A stretch of DNA of 64,000 bases, taken from positions 24,298,552-24,362,551 of the forward strand of contig OX463832.1 in assembly GCA_949825045.1 (NCBI GenBank). The letters run 5' to 3'. This stretch comes from Argyresthia goedartella. Its lineage: Eukaryota > Arthropoda > Insecta > Lepidoptera > Argyresthiidae. The position numbers were made by a program, and so were the translations under genes. Position 1 is the stretch's first letter, and the number at the start of each line of letters is the position of its first letter. Under the pieces are notes generated by a model, which was given only the letters and a program-made list of their open reading frames with translations, had not been told where the DNA came from and made no database searches. Positions 55,501 through 64,000 of this stretch are shown piece after piece.

Positions 55501-56055
55501 CGTTTTTTTTCTCGTTAGTTGGTCAACTATCGACAGGTAGTAAACTGTAGCGTACTGCTTACCATATGACGTGTTACTTGATAAACAAATGGTTAAAACC
55601 GTTAAATAGTAAACTGGTTTAAACTTGAATTGTAAACGAAAACCAGGACAAACACTGCGGTAGCTTAGGTGAAGACTATAGAGGGCGAGCGCAGCAAAGC
55701 ACTTCGTGTTAGGTTGAAATGTAAGAACAAAAGAAACGTAAATTGTAAACCCTGCCGGTCTGGTTTACTATCTGTCGATAGTTGATCAACTAACGCGTTA
55801 GTTTATCAACTAACGGTTTTGACGATCTTACGGTGACATATACATCCAAGACACGGGGATTTTTTTTCTTTCTTCCCAGCTAGGATACGAAGTCGAACCC
55901 ACAAAGGCCTCGCTTAGACATATAAACGAACTTAGGCTAAGTAACTGATATATAATTACCCTTTTTTCTTCTCATGTTCGACAGTCACTTGTTCTCTGAA
56001 CAGCTTCGATAGCTCCAACTCCTTAATTTCATCCGAATTCGTTAGTATTATAGCT
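49576..56055 (-). CDS. C-terminal exons of an unidentified Lys/Ser-rich protein, in-frame TGA
   Basis: Three minus-strand exons fit by phase. 56055-55960 (acceptor TCTCTTTCAG, donor GGGTAATT) encodes [20 protein letters not shown] and [11 protein letters not shown]. 53434-53297 (acceptor TTTCGCAG, donor CAG/GTGACC) encodes [25 protein letters not shown], a TGA at 53356, then [20 protein letters not shown]. 49648-49576 (acceptor TCAACAG) encodes [20 protein letters not shown] and SSS and ends in TGA. Both junctions are phase 2. The protein either stops at 53356 or, if that TGA is a mutation or error, ends 43 residues later in a basic/serine tail of the nuclear speckle type. Upstream exons lie off or unrecognised to the right. 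The family is not recognised. Confidence 0.55.
49865..50125 (+). mobile_element. MITE-like repeat C
   Basis: ACTGCGGGAGCTTAGGTGAA, then GGGGGTGAGCGAAGCGAAGC, CTTCGTGTTAGGTTGAACAT and TTAAACACAAGCC. Partial copies are at 44395 and (inverted) 50855-50960. The core is shared with MITE B. Confidence 0.6.
50126..51260. other. AT-rich spacer with inverted repeat C core
   Basis: The inverted C core is at 50855-50960 (GGCTTCGCTTCCCTCACCCC). Otherwise no gene. Confidence 0.4.
51265..52605 (+). mobile_element. Jockey-like LINE, 5' truncated
   Basis: Broken RT at the left: [10 protein letters not shown] at about 51270, then [20 protein letters not shown] across a frameshift. An open 294-residue stretch (51474-52358) continues with [12 protein letters not shown], where the catalytic FADD is FADN, then [38 protein letters not shown] and a C-terminal [17 protein letters not shown]. 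The 3' end has AAATAAAT repeats and an (ATT)n tail at 52555-52605. The Asp-to-Asn change and frameshifts make it inactive. Confidence 0.85.
52837..53085 (+). repeat. SINE (family 2), full length, type copy
   Basis: GACGCGAATGGCCGAGTCGG head with A box, GGGTTCGAGTCCTGG B box, ATGGTTGTTTATCTATCTAA, CCTAGTTTGGGACTAGATCA and an ATTATTATTATT tail. Confidence 0.85.
53440..53580 (+). pseudogene. Fragment resembling a repetitive-element ORF
   Basis: Plus-strand [19 protein letters not shown], then [18 protein letters not shown], resembles a short block I recall from repetitive insect ORFs of the (A)LNDIIKRAL...LEP.GL.R.DGKRPDG type. It overlaps the antisense exon only at the edge. Confidence 0.35.
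53600..53890 (-). repeat. LINE 3' end fragment
   Basis: Inverted LINE 3' UTR: TTATTACCGTAGATATTTGC, AGATTGATTTCTAGATCTCT, GGTTGTGCTTAACTAATACA and CAGCAAGGTCTGTGTTAAGC, as at 62780-63060. Confidence 0.75.
53895..55240. other. Spacer, no gene recognised
   Basis: This lies within the intron of the unidentified minus-strand gene. It includes AT runs near 54300-54370 and repeat-like sequence at 54690-55080, where TTTTGATGATCATCAGTGAG and CATCCCCTAGTTTAAGG resemble dispersed lepidopteran repeats. Confidence 0.35.
55246..55450 (+). repeat. SINE (family 1), full length
   Basis: GCGACCTCTGTGGCGCTGCG head, GGTTCGATCCCCGGC B box, A run, CAGGTCTTGGATGTTTATAT, GACGTCGCTGTTTCTGGTTC and a 3' TGTAAATGTTTATG. 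MITE B copy 3 begins in its tail. Confidence 0.85.
55452..55855 (+). mobile_element. Palindromic MITE B, copy 3
   Basis: ATGTAACCGCAAGATTGTCA at the left pairs with TTGACGATCTTACGGTGACAT at the right. The core is CACTGCGGTAGCTTAGGTGA. It is inserted at the 3' end of a SINE. Confidence 0.8.
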
Positions 56056-56129
56056 CTGAAAGAGACAAAAAGAGGCAATAAATTCTAAGGCACCATTATT
56101 AACAAAATATGATGTCACACTCAAGCTCA

Positions 56130-57060
56130 TTATAGTAGTTTATGTGACTGCTACATAAATGCCTAATTACGTACAGTTACATACACTAGTTTATCTACAC
56201 ACATATCATAAGCTCTCTTTAATGTGTTCAGGAACCGCATGTTCGACCGGCGCATGGTGGCATTGATAATTTCTTTGCACTTGTTTAGCTTGTTCAGTAG
56301 TACCAACTTCACAAACAAACTAGGGGCGACATGCCGGCGGACGTCAGCGTTCGAAATTTGAATGTCATAATATGTAGAAAAATTACTCATTATGGTCATA
56401 AAGTGTAATTTTCAGATAAGAAATGAGTTTTTACCAAGTAGTTTAACATTATGCTGATCGTAACGTGCGGTTTTTGTACGCAGTAAAGAGGGTTTATGAT
56501 AATACGTGTGTAGATAATAGTAGTTTATGTGACTGCTACATAATGGAGGGCATTAATACTCGAGAGTTTTAATGCCTAATTATGTACAGTTACATACACT
56601 AGTTTATCTACACATATATCATAAGCTCTCTTTGATGTGTTCAGGAACCGCATGTTTGACCGGCATTGTGGCTCTGCAGTTGTTTAGCTTGTTCTGTAGT
56701 ACCAACTACACGCAGGCGGGCGTCGGCGTTCGAAATTTGAATGTCAGTACCAACTTCACAGACAAAATAGGGGCGGCAAGCAGGCGGGCGTCAGCGTTCG
56801 AAATTTGAATGTCATAATATGTGGAAAAATTACACATTATGGTCATAATGTGTAATTTTTCAGATAAGAAATGAGTTTTTACCAAGTAGTTTAACATTAT
56901 GCTGATCGTAACGTGCTGTTTTTGTACGCAGTATAGAGGGTTTATGATACGTGTGTAGAAAATAGTAGTTTATGTGACTGCTTCATAATGGAGGGCATTA
57001 ATACTCGATGGTGGGTTTATGAAAGGAGCCGTGAGGCGAGGTTCATAATAACATCACACG
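56130..57060 (+). mobile_element. Tandem MITE A copies
   Basis: Two and a half copies lie in a row, starting at about 56130, 56517 and 56960. Each has GTAGTTTATGTGACTGCT, TACACTAGTTTATCTACACA and GTGTTCAGGAACCGCATG. The first and second keep the ...GTGTGTAGATAA end. Confidence 0.7.
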
Positions 57061-57485
57061 AGTGTTTTAACATATAACATACGGTGCCGAAACATGGACG
57101 CTAACAAAAAAGCGAATATGCACCAAATTAAAGTCGCACAAAGGCCCTTGGAGTGTTCCACGGAGGGCTTTCGACTTCGGGATCGTATTCGCAATACAGT
57201 AATAAGACGTCTTACTAAGATCGTCGATGTCGACAAGCGAATCACGAGACTGAAGTGGGGGTGAGCAGGACACTTGGCAAGGATAGACGACGGAAGGAGG
57301 ACCAAGGCGGTTACAGAGTGGCTGCCCAGAACCGCACGTCGAGCAGTCGGCAGACCACCAGCCTGATGGACGGATGACATCAGCGCCATAGCGGGTAGGC
57401 AGTGGATGCGGGAGGCTCAGCACCGGAGTGGATGGCGTGGTACAGAAGAGGCCTTTACCCAGCAGTGGGTGAATGTCGGCTGATT
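57056..57485 (+). pseudogene. RTE LINE fragment inserted in MITE A
   Basis: Plus strand: TYGAETWTLTKK, RDRIRNTVIRRLTKIVDVDK, KWG*AGHLARIDDGRR, GRPPA*WTDDISAIAGRQ, EEAFTQQWVNVG and a TGATGATGATAATGATGA tail. MITE A sequence (GTTTTAA) is present on both sides, so this is a nested, 5'-truncated insertion with a short target duplication. Confidence 0.75.
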
Positions 57486-57612
57486 GATGATGATAATGAT
57501 GAGGGTTTTAATGTTAAATTATTTACAGTTAGGAACATACACTGCTTTATCTACACACATATTTTAAGCTGTCAGGATGTGTTCAGGAACCGCATGTTAT
57601 GACCGGCATCGG
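57486..57612 (+). mobile_element. MITE A, continuation after RTE insertion
   Basis: GTTTTAATGTTAAATTATTT, TTATCTACACACATATTTTA and GTGTTCAGGAACCGCATGTT continue the copy that stops at 57060. Confidence 0.65.
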
Positions 57613-57789
57613 CATTGCGACATTGGCATATTTCGAATAGTCGTCATCTCGACTGATATTAGAATTGAGGTCAAATCAAATTGCTTTGTTTTGCAGAGAT
57701 GTTCGACTTTGAATTAATAAATAAATAATAAATGAATATTAGAGGATAATCTTACACAAATCGAACTAGGCAAATATTAAACTCAATAA

Positions 57790-57970
57790 GGGTTGTGTTA
57801 TGGGTACTAGGCGACGATATATTTAATAGAGATAATTACTTATCTAAATTCATAGAAAATATCCATGACTAACAAACAAATATTCATGCTCATCATATAA
57901 ATATTTGCCCTTATCGGGACTCGAACTCAGGACCGTCAGCTTCGTAGGCAGGGTCTAAACCGGTCGTCAA
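57790..57970 (-). repeat. SINE (family 2), diverged
   Basis: On the minus strand the B box GAGTTCGAGTCCCG, the AAATATTTATATGATGAGCA body and ATGGATATTTTCTATGAATT are recognisable. Confidence 0.6.
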
Positions 57971-58610
57971 ATATAATAAGATCAAATTAGATGTTATGAT
58001 GAAGCAGTAATAGTATGAAATGTGTTCTAACAATAGTATAGATTATTGCACCAAGCATAAAGTAATTTATTGCATCGAGTGCTTATTTGGAGCCCGAGCG
58101 CTAGCGAGGGTCCTAAAAGGCACGATTGCAATATAAAAATATCAAAAAATCAACAATATTTTCAAGCAGAGTTTACGAATACATAATATCCGCATTTTGA
58201 ATGCGATTCCGCAATTTAATTGGTTCGGATTTCAGAATAACAGGAAAAAATTTAACTATTTAGAGATCTTTTCGCACTTAAATTTAATCAAGAAAATTTC
58301 AATCCATCGCGTATTCCTTCAGTGAGAATCTTACTCAAATACTCAGTAGTCTATAACCCAAAAATCAAATCTTTAGATGACTTTATAGTGGAGTAAATGG
58401 ATTCGAAAAATACCCAATTTTTGTTTTGTATCACCTTAATGCGAAGTACACAATCTGATTTTCTTTCAACTAGGTACAGCAAGGATAGCACGTGAAAAAT
58501 AAAACTGACGACAAATTAGAATAGTTTAATCATCAAAATTAATAGACACATTATTAAAAGTAAGGTTAACGCTTTTACGGAACATATATGTAAGTTTGTT
58601 TAATTTGGGA
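57971..58610. other. AT-rich spacer
   Basis: Nothing recognised. Confidence 0.35.
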
Positions 58611-58617
58611 CTGAATG

Positions 58618-58734
58618 TCAGATGATGCCGATGTGCCTGATGGTTGACTCGACATTAGACACTGGTTTTCTTCGGGCTCCCGAGAAATAGACACTTGGCG
58701 ATGATGAGCGGTTGAAGTTTATTGATTCCGTCAT
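58618..58734 (-). other. Short Ser/Arg-containing open stretch, unassigned
   Basis: MTESINFNRSSSPSVYFSGA, RRKPVSNVESTIRHIGII and a stop (38 aa). Composition is gene-like and it lies on the same strand as the unidentified C-terminal gene, but no splice link or family was found. Confidence 0.2.
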
Positions 58735-58868
58735 ATGCGAAGTTATCTTAGGTTTTTTAGGCCTAGTACACATTACTTCACACATAAACTTTATAGCTCC
58801 ATACGGCGGCCGTCACGTTGGGCAACGAATGCATTGTAAACCTCTTTGGTTGCACGATAAAAAAATAA

Positions 58869-59345
58869 CCGGCCAAATGCGAGTCGGACTCGCGCACGAA
58901 GGGTTCCGTACCATTACCTATAAAAAACAGCAAAAAAAAATAACCATATCTGTTGTAGGTATGGAAGCCCCACTTAAATGTTTATTTTATTCTTTGTTGA
59001 ATATCAATTTAATTTTAATTTAATTATTTATTTTTAAAGTAAATAATATACTCAATATATTGTGAACATTTTAAGCCTCTACCTGCTACCATTATCCATA
59101 TCGATCAAAAATTTGCAAAAACAACACGTTTGTTGTATGGGAGCCCCCTTAAATATTTATTTTATTCTGTATTTTAGTATTTGTTGTTGTAGCGGCAACA
59201 GAAATACATCATCTGTGAAAATTTCAACTGTCTAACTATCACGGTTCATGAGATACAGCCTGGTGACAGACAGACAGACGGACGGACAGCGAAGTCTCAG
59301 TAATAGATTCCCGTTTGGCACCCTTCGGGTAGAGAACCCTTAAAA
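58869..59345 (+). repeat. GGTTCCGTACC-type repeat, near full length
   Basis: GGCCAAATGCGAGTCGGACT, GAAGGGTTCCGTACCATTAC, GTATGGGAGCCCCCTTAAAT, TAGCGGCAACAGAAATACAT, a CAGACAGACAGACGGACGGA run and GGGTAGAGAACCCTTAAAA. Confidence 0.8.
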
Positions 59346-59534
59346 ACAGTCCAGTAAAAGATTTCCATATACTTTTTCTGCTCTTGCAACAAGGTGCCGT
59401 GTTATGATAGAATTGCAGCGTAGTTGGAAGAATAACAGTTTATCTTTAAGCTGGTCGTAATTGGCGGTTTTTGAACGCATTATAGATGGTTTATGATATG
59501 TGTGTAGATAAACAAACATGCCATTTAACAGTTC

Positions 59535-60228
59535 ACGGTATATTTATATATGTTACGGCTAAAGCTAGGTGTGAAACTAAACTTAAGTTTAGCCGGCTAG
59601 TGTTAAGATTAATTTCGGGCCTCGGCTTATGTCAGAAGTAATGTTCATTGCGATAAATGATTTCAACATTAGTCGGCTTAACTGCAGTTTAGCCTCGACG
59701 GTGTTGAGGCAAAAGATGGGTGAGAAAATATGGTTGAAATTAGCCGACTAAACTTAAGTTTATTTTTCAGTATACCTAGGATAATGTTAAAAAATTACCG
59801 TCTTAATCTTAAATAAGTGATGATAATGATTCGGTAGCCGTTAACACTGCGGTAGCTTAGGTGAAGGATAAAGGGGTGAGCGAAGCGAAAAAATACTTAT
59901 ATTCGTCTTATTATACTACCGTATTATGCTACCGTAGTGTTTTGCCCTGATATTAGAAATAGCTTTCTCATCTGAATAAAATTACCCCGCCCCGCTCCCC
60001 GCAGTCGCACGAATACTTCGTTTTCAACATTAGCTAACTAATGTCCAACATTAACCGAAAAGCATCGGCTAATGTGCAGTCTAGACGATGAAAGATGACA
60101 TCCGTTAACATTATCACAAACGAACATGACTTCGGACATTAGCCGAGGCTCGAAATTAGTCTTAAAACTAGCCGGCTAAACTTAAGTTTAGTTTCACACC
60201 TAGCTTTAGCCGTAACATATATATATTT
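59535..60228. mobile_element. ~690-bp terminal-inverted-repeat element
   Basis: The left end carries ATATATGTTACGGCTAAAGC and AAACTTAAGTTTAGCCGGCT. The right end carries the complements AGCCGGCTAAACTTAAGTTT and GCTTTAGCCGTAACATATAT. The arms are about 55-60 bp. The interior repeats CATTAGCC/GGCTAATG words and holds a later insertion of the repeat C core (59843-59950). No transposase. Confidence 0.75.
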
Positions 60229-60274
60229 TGACCACCCAGTCAAATACCGAATTAGACCCCTAAATGAAACCGGA

Positions 60275-60365
60275 GATTTACTCAATACGCCAACTAGACA
60301 AACCCATCAGCCCAACTAGACAAACCCATCAGCCCAACTAGACAAACCCATCAGCCCAACACAAA
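60275..60365. repeat. 22-bp minisatellite, three units
   Basis: CAACTAGACAAACCCATCAG plus CC repeated three times, then a partial unit. Confidence 0.85.
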
Positions 60366-60665
60366 CAAAACTCGGCCTAATCAGCAATAATCTGCGCGAA
60401 AAACAAACAAAATTCCCAAATGACTTGCAAAATACTGGGCATTTCAGCAGATCGATGGCTTATTGCCCAGGCTAATCTACCTAGCCCTTATTGCCGTAGG
60501 GTTAAGGCTGGGTTCGGAATGTAAGGGGGAAGGGGTGGAAGTGTGGGGTCGGACGGTCACCTTGACACGGGACCGAGTTGGGAATTGGGAATCACCTGGA
60601 CTAGGGATGGAGCGATGTCGATGGAATAATAGTTTGATTTCAGCTATAATGATATAAGAACTAGT
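60366..60665. other. Unassigned, with G-rich strand at 60500-60600
   Basis: GGGGGAAGGGGTGGAAGTGT is part of a G-rich patch. The 64-codon open stretch at 60463 has no recognised motif. Confidence 0.35.
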
Positions 60666-60666
60666 G

Positions 60667-61280
60667 GCCCTGTGGGCAGGAGACCTCGCTAATAAGGGGG
60701 ACTGTGAAACAATTTATAGGTAAGTATTTTAGATTCAATCAAAATCAAGTAGTAAAGTAGCCGCACCATTAACTTTGTGAACTACATATAGCGATTTAAA
60801 ATACAATCTATAGAATTTTTCACGAAAATTAGTTATAGTCTATTTCACTCACTCTCATGGTCTGAATAGATCCTCTTTACTAATCCGTCTCCTACTCCGA
60901 GTACTTGGTATGTTTTGGAAATATTTCCTGGATTTTTAGAAAACAGGCGGCCGAAAGGTAAATGTGCAGTATATTTTTAGAACTGGCTCATGAAGCCCTT
61001 TAATTTGATACCCCACACGATAAGTTTCAGAAAGAAAGAAAAAACCATTAAAAAAATAATGACGGCATAACTCCCCCCTAAAGGGAAAATCGAGTAAAAC
61101 TGTCGACAAAAAAATACTTTTAATTCAAGGAACACGTGTGCCAAGTTTTGTGAGGATCGCTTGAAAACTGAGGCCCCTAGACCGGAACTGACACACACAC
61201 ATAGAGGCAGACGAAAGCAAAATCGGCCTCCTATCTTGTTGAAATGGAGCCCTTCGCTTGCTTCGCTCGCTCGTTCAATA
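60667..61280 (+). repeat. Dispersed repeat D, copy 2
   Basis: Same order of words as 46470-46985, with an ~100-bp extra piece at about 60960-61080. It ends CCCTTCGCTTGCTTCGCTCG. Confidence 0.7.
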
Positions 61281-61435
61281 ATACCTTGGACAGTATTTAC
61301 ACACATAGATCTACTACAACCCAGGACTCCCTGTATCTTGGTTACTAGACAACGAAACACATACTTATATAGATAAATATTATACTTAGATAGATAAACA
61401 ACCATGACTAGGGTACAAACATCCGTTCTCTGTAA
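61281..61435 (-). repeat. SINE (family 2), truncated
   Basis: It begins directly after repeat D with the minus-strand (ATT)n-CCTTGGAC end and runs to ACCATGACTAGGGTACAAAC. The tRNA-like head is missing. Confidence 0.7.
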
Positions 61436-61616
61436 AAAAAATGTATTTATAAGTAAGTTCACAAAATATCTGTTGTATTTATACTATACTAGGGTTTGGC
61501 TTGAAAACCAGCTGCCACCACACCATACCACATATGCTGACACCAAACCTTTTTGACACATAATTAATTTCATTATTGTATCAATGTATAGAGTTCTCTG
61601 ACGTGTGTCAAATAAA

Positions 61617-61727
<111 letters not shown>

Positions 61728-62300
61728 CTATTCTGACGATCTTTTTTGTTTACAAAGCTTCGTTCAACTTCCGACCTGTTTTATGTATATTTACGTATTT
61801 GGCTGCTAATTAAAGTACTTGTTGTCTCGTTGTCATACCAAAAATTCTCAGACTATAAATGTTAACATTATCTTCATTCAAGTTTCCTATCAAGTTTACA
61901 AAGTTCTTTATAAGTTACGATAGATATTTATAAATATGATAAGTAGTTACACGTTTTTTCCCCTTCTCTACATTTGGACAACACTGTGGGACCAGAAGGG
62001 CAATGAAACAACCATAGATAGATTTTTAGATCTCTTTTAAATATAGTTTTTGTTCAATTTGAATATGTAAAAATTTACATTTAAATTATTATCAATAATA
62101 TGCAGGAATGAATATTAACCTAACAACTTCCTAAAGACTATCTAGACCTGTAATTGACAGACATCATCTAGAGAACTAAAATTCTATTTTGGGGGAAGAA
62201 AACATAACTTTCTAAATTTTTTATGTAATTTTTTTCTTTTCCGGCCAGCAGAGCGAGGGAATGCATCAGCTAGTTTCTGTTTTGAATTAAAGTCAAAGTC
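61728..62300. other. Spacer with short LINE 3' remnant
   Basis: A decayed minus-strand LINE 3' remnant is visible at about 61950-62045 (CTTCTCTACA, GATTTTTAGATCTCTTTTAA). Otherwise nothing. Confidence 0.4.
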
Positions 62301-62309
62301 TTTTTTAAA

Positions 62310-62485
62310 GTCAAGTCAAGTTCTTTATTACTGTAGATATTTACATAAACTTAGCAAACGTCATTTTTTGCCTCTTCTCTACATTGGACCACTGTGGGAG
62401 AAGAAGGGCGTAGAAACTCCCACAGATTGATTTTTAGATCTCTTTTAAAAATAGGTTGTGCCTAACTATTACAAATATGAAAAAT
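62310..62485 (-). repeat. LINE 3' UTR fragment
   Basis: TTTATTACTGTAGATATTTA, CACTGTGGGAGAAGAAGGGC and AGATTGATTTTTAGATCTCT. Confidence 0.7.
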
Positions 62486-62513
62486 TTAATTATTATATTA
62501 AATATATTAAATA

Positions 62514-62668
62514 TATCAAATATATTAAATGTTCACCAAATTCAATGCCTCATGTAGTTTCCATATTGGTAACGAATATATTGTTCACCAATATAAGCTT
62601 TGACTCCCAAATATATTAAATGTTCACCAAATTTGGTGCCTTATGTAGTGTCCATATTGGTTGCTAAT
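62514..62668 (-). repeat. 91-bp satellite, about 1.6 units, inverted
   Basis: Reverse complement of the left-end satellite: CACCAATATAAGCTTTGACT, CACCAAATTTGGTG and TAACGAATATATTG. It is followed by the same GCTAATTAGATCCAAAGTTA junction as the left array. Confidence 0.9.
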
Positions 62669-62687
62669 TAGATCCAAAGTTAGATTT

Positions 62688-62763
62688 GTTAGGGCACATA
62701 CATTGCTTCTGGCCCCACGCTAGGATACCCTGTGTCGTGGGAACCAGAAACAGCGACACCACA
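62688..62763 (-). repeat. SINE (family 1) 3' part
   Basis: Inverted counterpart of 1763-1835 (CATTGCTTCTGGCCCCACGC, CTGTGTCGTGGGAACCAGAA). Confidence 0.8.
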
Positions 62764-62779
62764 CAAAGTCAAAAGTCAA

Positions 62780-63490
62780 GTCAAAGTAAAATTTATTTAT
62801 TACTGTAGATATAAAATTAACATATACTTAGAAAAATTAGTTTTTGCCTCTTCTCTACATTGGAACACTGTGGGAGAAGCAGGGAGTAGAAACACCCATA
62901 GATTGATTTTTAGATCTCTTTTAAAAATTGGTTGTGCTTAACTAATGCAAATATTACAATATTCATTATTATGATTAATAAGCAGGAATAAATTACAAAA
63001 CTATTAACAGCAAGGTCTGTGTTGAGCTATATTAACCCCATACAGTCCCATAGTAATATCCCTTTTTCGCCAAAGTCGCTTTAACATGCTTTTTAAATTG
63101 CTCAAATGGCAATTTCAAAATCTCCAGAGGTATCTTGTTGTAGTAGAGAATGCATTGACCCTTGAAAGAATTGCTAACCTTCGCGAGTCTAAACCGGGGC
63201 GCAACTAGTGTGTGATGTGATCGCCAAGTTTGGATCAGATTACCAACATGCATTCTTTTATCGATACCGACACCCTTCCCCTCACTATTCGGGGGCGCGG
63301 CAAGCAAATGACTATGGCACAATAGGAGGGTGAACTGTCTCTTATACTGGACGAATTTCGTTATACTTATGTGGTTAAGTATAGTTTGCAGGGATTCAGT
63401 AAAGGATTGTGTTAGAACTACTTGGTGATCCGTCATTAGAATTGTCTTGATGGCCCGAGTGTCGTTGGGTACATAAAATAACAACAAAAT
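62780..63490 (-). mobile_element. LINE 3' end, inverted partner of the left-end copy
   Basis: The minus-strand ORF piece (63487-63032) ends APRFRLAKVSNSFKGQCILY, YNKIPLEILKLPFEQFKKHV and YYYGTVWG, then the 3' UTR. It is closely related to 1300-1740, and better preserved in the ORF upstream. N-terminal domains are absent. Confidence 0.8.
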
Positions 63491-63632
63491 GGCGGATTTT
63501 ACTTAAATATGCGGGCATAAACAATTTTTTTTTTTCAAGACTCGAGCGGGGTGTCTAAGTACTCGCAAAGGTCATTGAAAGGCGAGTGTAATCGGTTTTT
63601 TTTTTGAGAAATTTACAGGTGACTTTTTATTA

Positions 63633-63838
63633 TAAATGACGACCTCTGTGGCGCAGCGGCTGTGGCTCTGTCTACTATGCGAGAGGTCCCGGGTTCGATC
63701 CCCGGCTGGGGGTAAAAAAAAATACCCCAGGTCTTGGATGTTTATATGTGTGTGACGTCGCTGTTTCTGGTACCCACGACACAGGGTATCCTATTGTAGG
63801 GCCAGAAGCAATGTATGGGCCTGTATGTAAACAAATAA
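63633..63838 (+). repeat. SINE (family 1), full length
   Basis: ATGACGACCTCTGTGGCGCA head, GGTTCGATCCCCGGC B box, A run, CAGGTCTTGGATGTTTATAT and AGAAGCAATGTATGGGCCTG. Confidence 0.85.
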
Positions 63839-64000
63839 AAAAAAAGCTGACCAGATTTTGGGGAATTACAGTGCCCATCAACATGAACAACTTTCCCCAC
63901 GAAACATGTGGTTGTAAATGAAAAAAATAAATCGTCCCTTAGTTCATTGACCCGATCAGCTGATTAGAAGTTACTATGGGCATCTATGGGAGACCCAAAT
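63839..64000. other. Right-edge spacer
   Basis: Nothing recognised. Confidence 0.3.

Overview
The window looks like nuclear DNA of an insect, most likely a moth or butterfly. It is AT-rich, genes are split by short-motif introns, and it is crowded with tRNA-derived SINEs, non-LTR retrotransposon ends, mariner/Tc1/hAT-type DNA elements and MITE-like repeats. A ZAD-type C2H2 zinc-finger gene (an arthropod class) and TCAGT-type initiators fit. The lepidopteran assignment rests on recalled repeat style and is an inference. There are no operons, CRISPR arrays or rRNA genes, and no convincing tRNA gene.

Left part (1-7.2 kb): LINE and SINE debris runs into a 3.8-kb satellite of 42 units of exactly 91 bp, then a 23-bp minisatellite made of TTAGG-containing words (about 6.3-7.1 kb). 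From 7.17 to 14.35 kb a minus-strand ZAD/C2H2 gene can be assembled from six exons with matching splice phases. Its intron 5 holds decayed copies of its own exons 5 and 6. It is divergent from a complete single-exon six-finger gene at 14.88-15.53 kb.

Middle part (16-39.3 kb): a broken Tc1-like transposon split around a likely THAP first exon; a decayed endonuclease/RT-type LINE; an apparently intact mariner (350-aa transposase, D160/D252/D287) nested inside an older LINE; a broken DDE transposase gene; a LINE reverse transcriptase on the minus strand; an 18-bp minisatellite; a 604-bp hAT-type element with a perfect 8-bp target duplication; an RTE fragment; a head-to-head MITE pair; and a single-exon five-finger gene on the minus strand (38.69-39.27 kb).

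Right part (39.3-64 kb): a three-exon secreted carboxylesterase (40.7-46.3 kb, 551 aa) in which the catalytic Ser and His positions appear replaced (Gly204, Asn454). Three minus-strand exons (49.6, 53.4 and 56.0 kb) form the Lys/Ser-rich C-terminus of an unidentified gene, with an in-frame TGA in the middle exon. The rest is a Jockey-like LINE, three copies of a ~390-bp palindromic MITE, SINEs, and, at the far right, an inverted copy of the LINE-SINE-satellite junction found at the left end.

The genes do not form a pathway. The clearest points for follow-up are the 91-bp satellite and its inverted seed copy, the exon-duplicated ZAD gene, the pseudo-esterase, the TGA-interrupted C-terminal gene, and the THAP exon inside a split Tc1. 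Exons, phases and palindromes were read by eye. No alignment, search or expression data were available.
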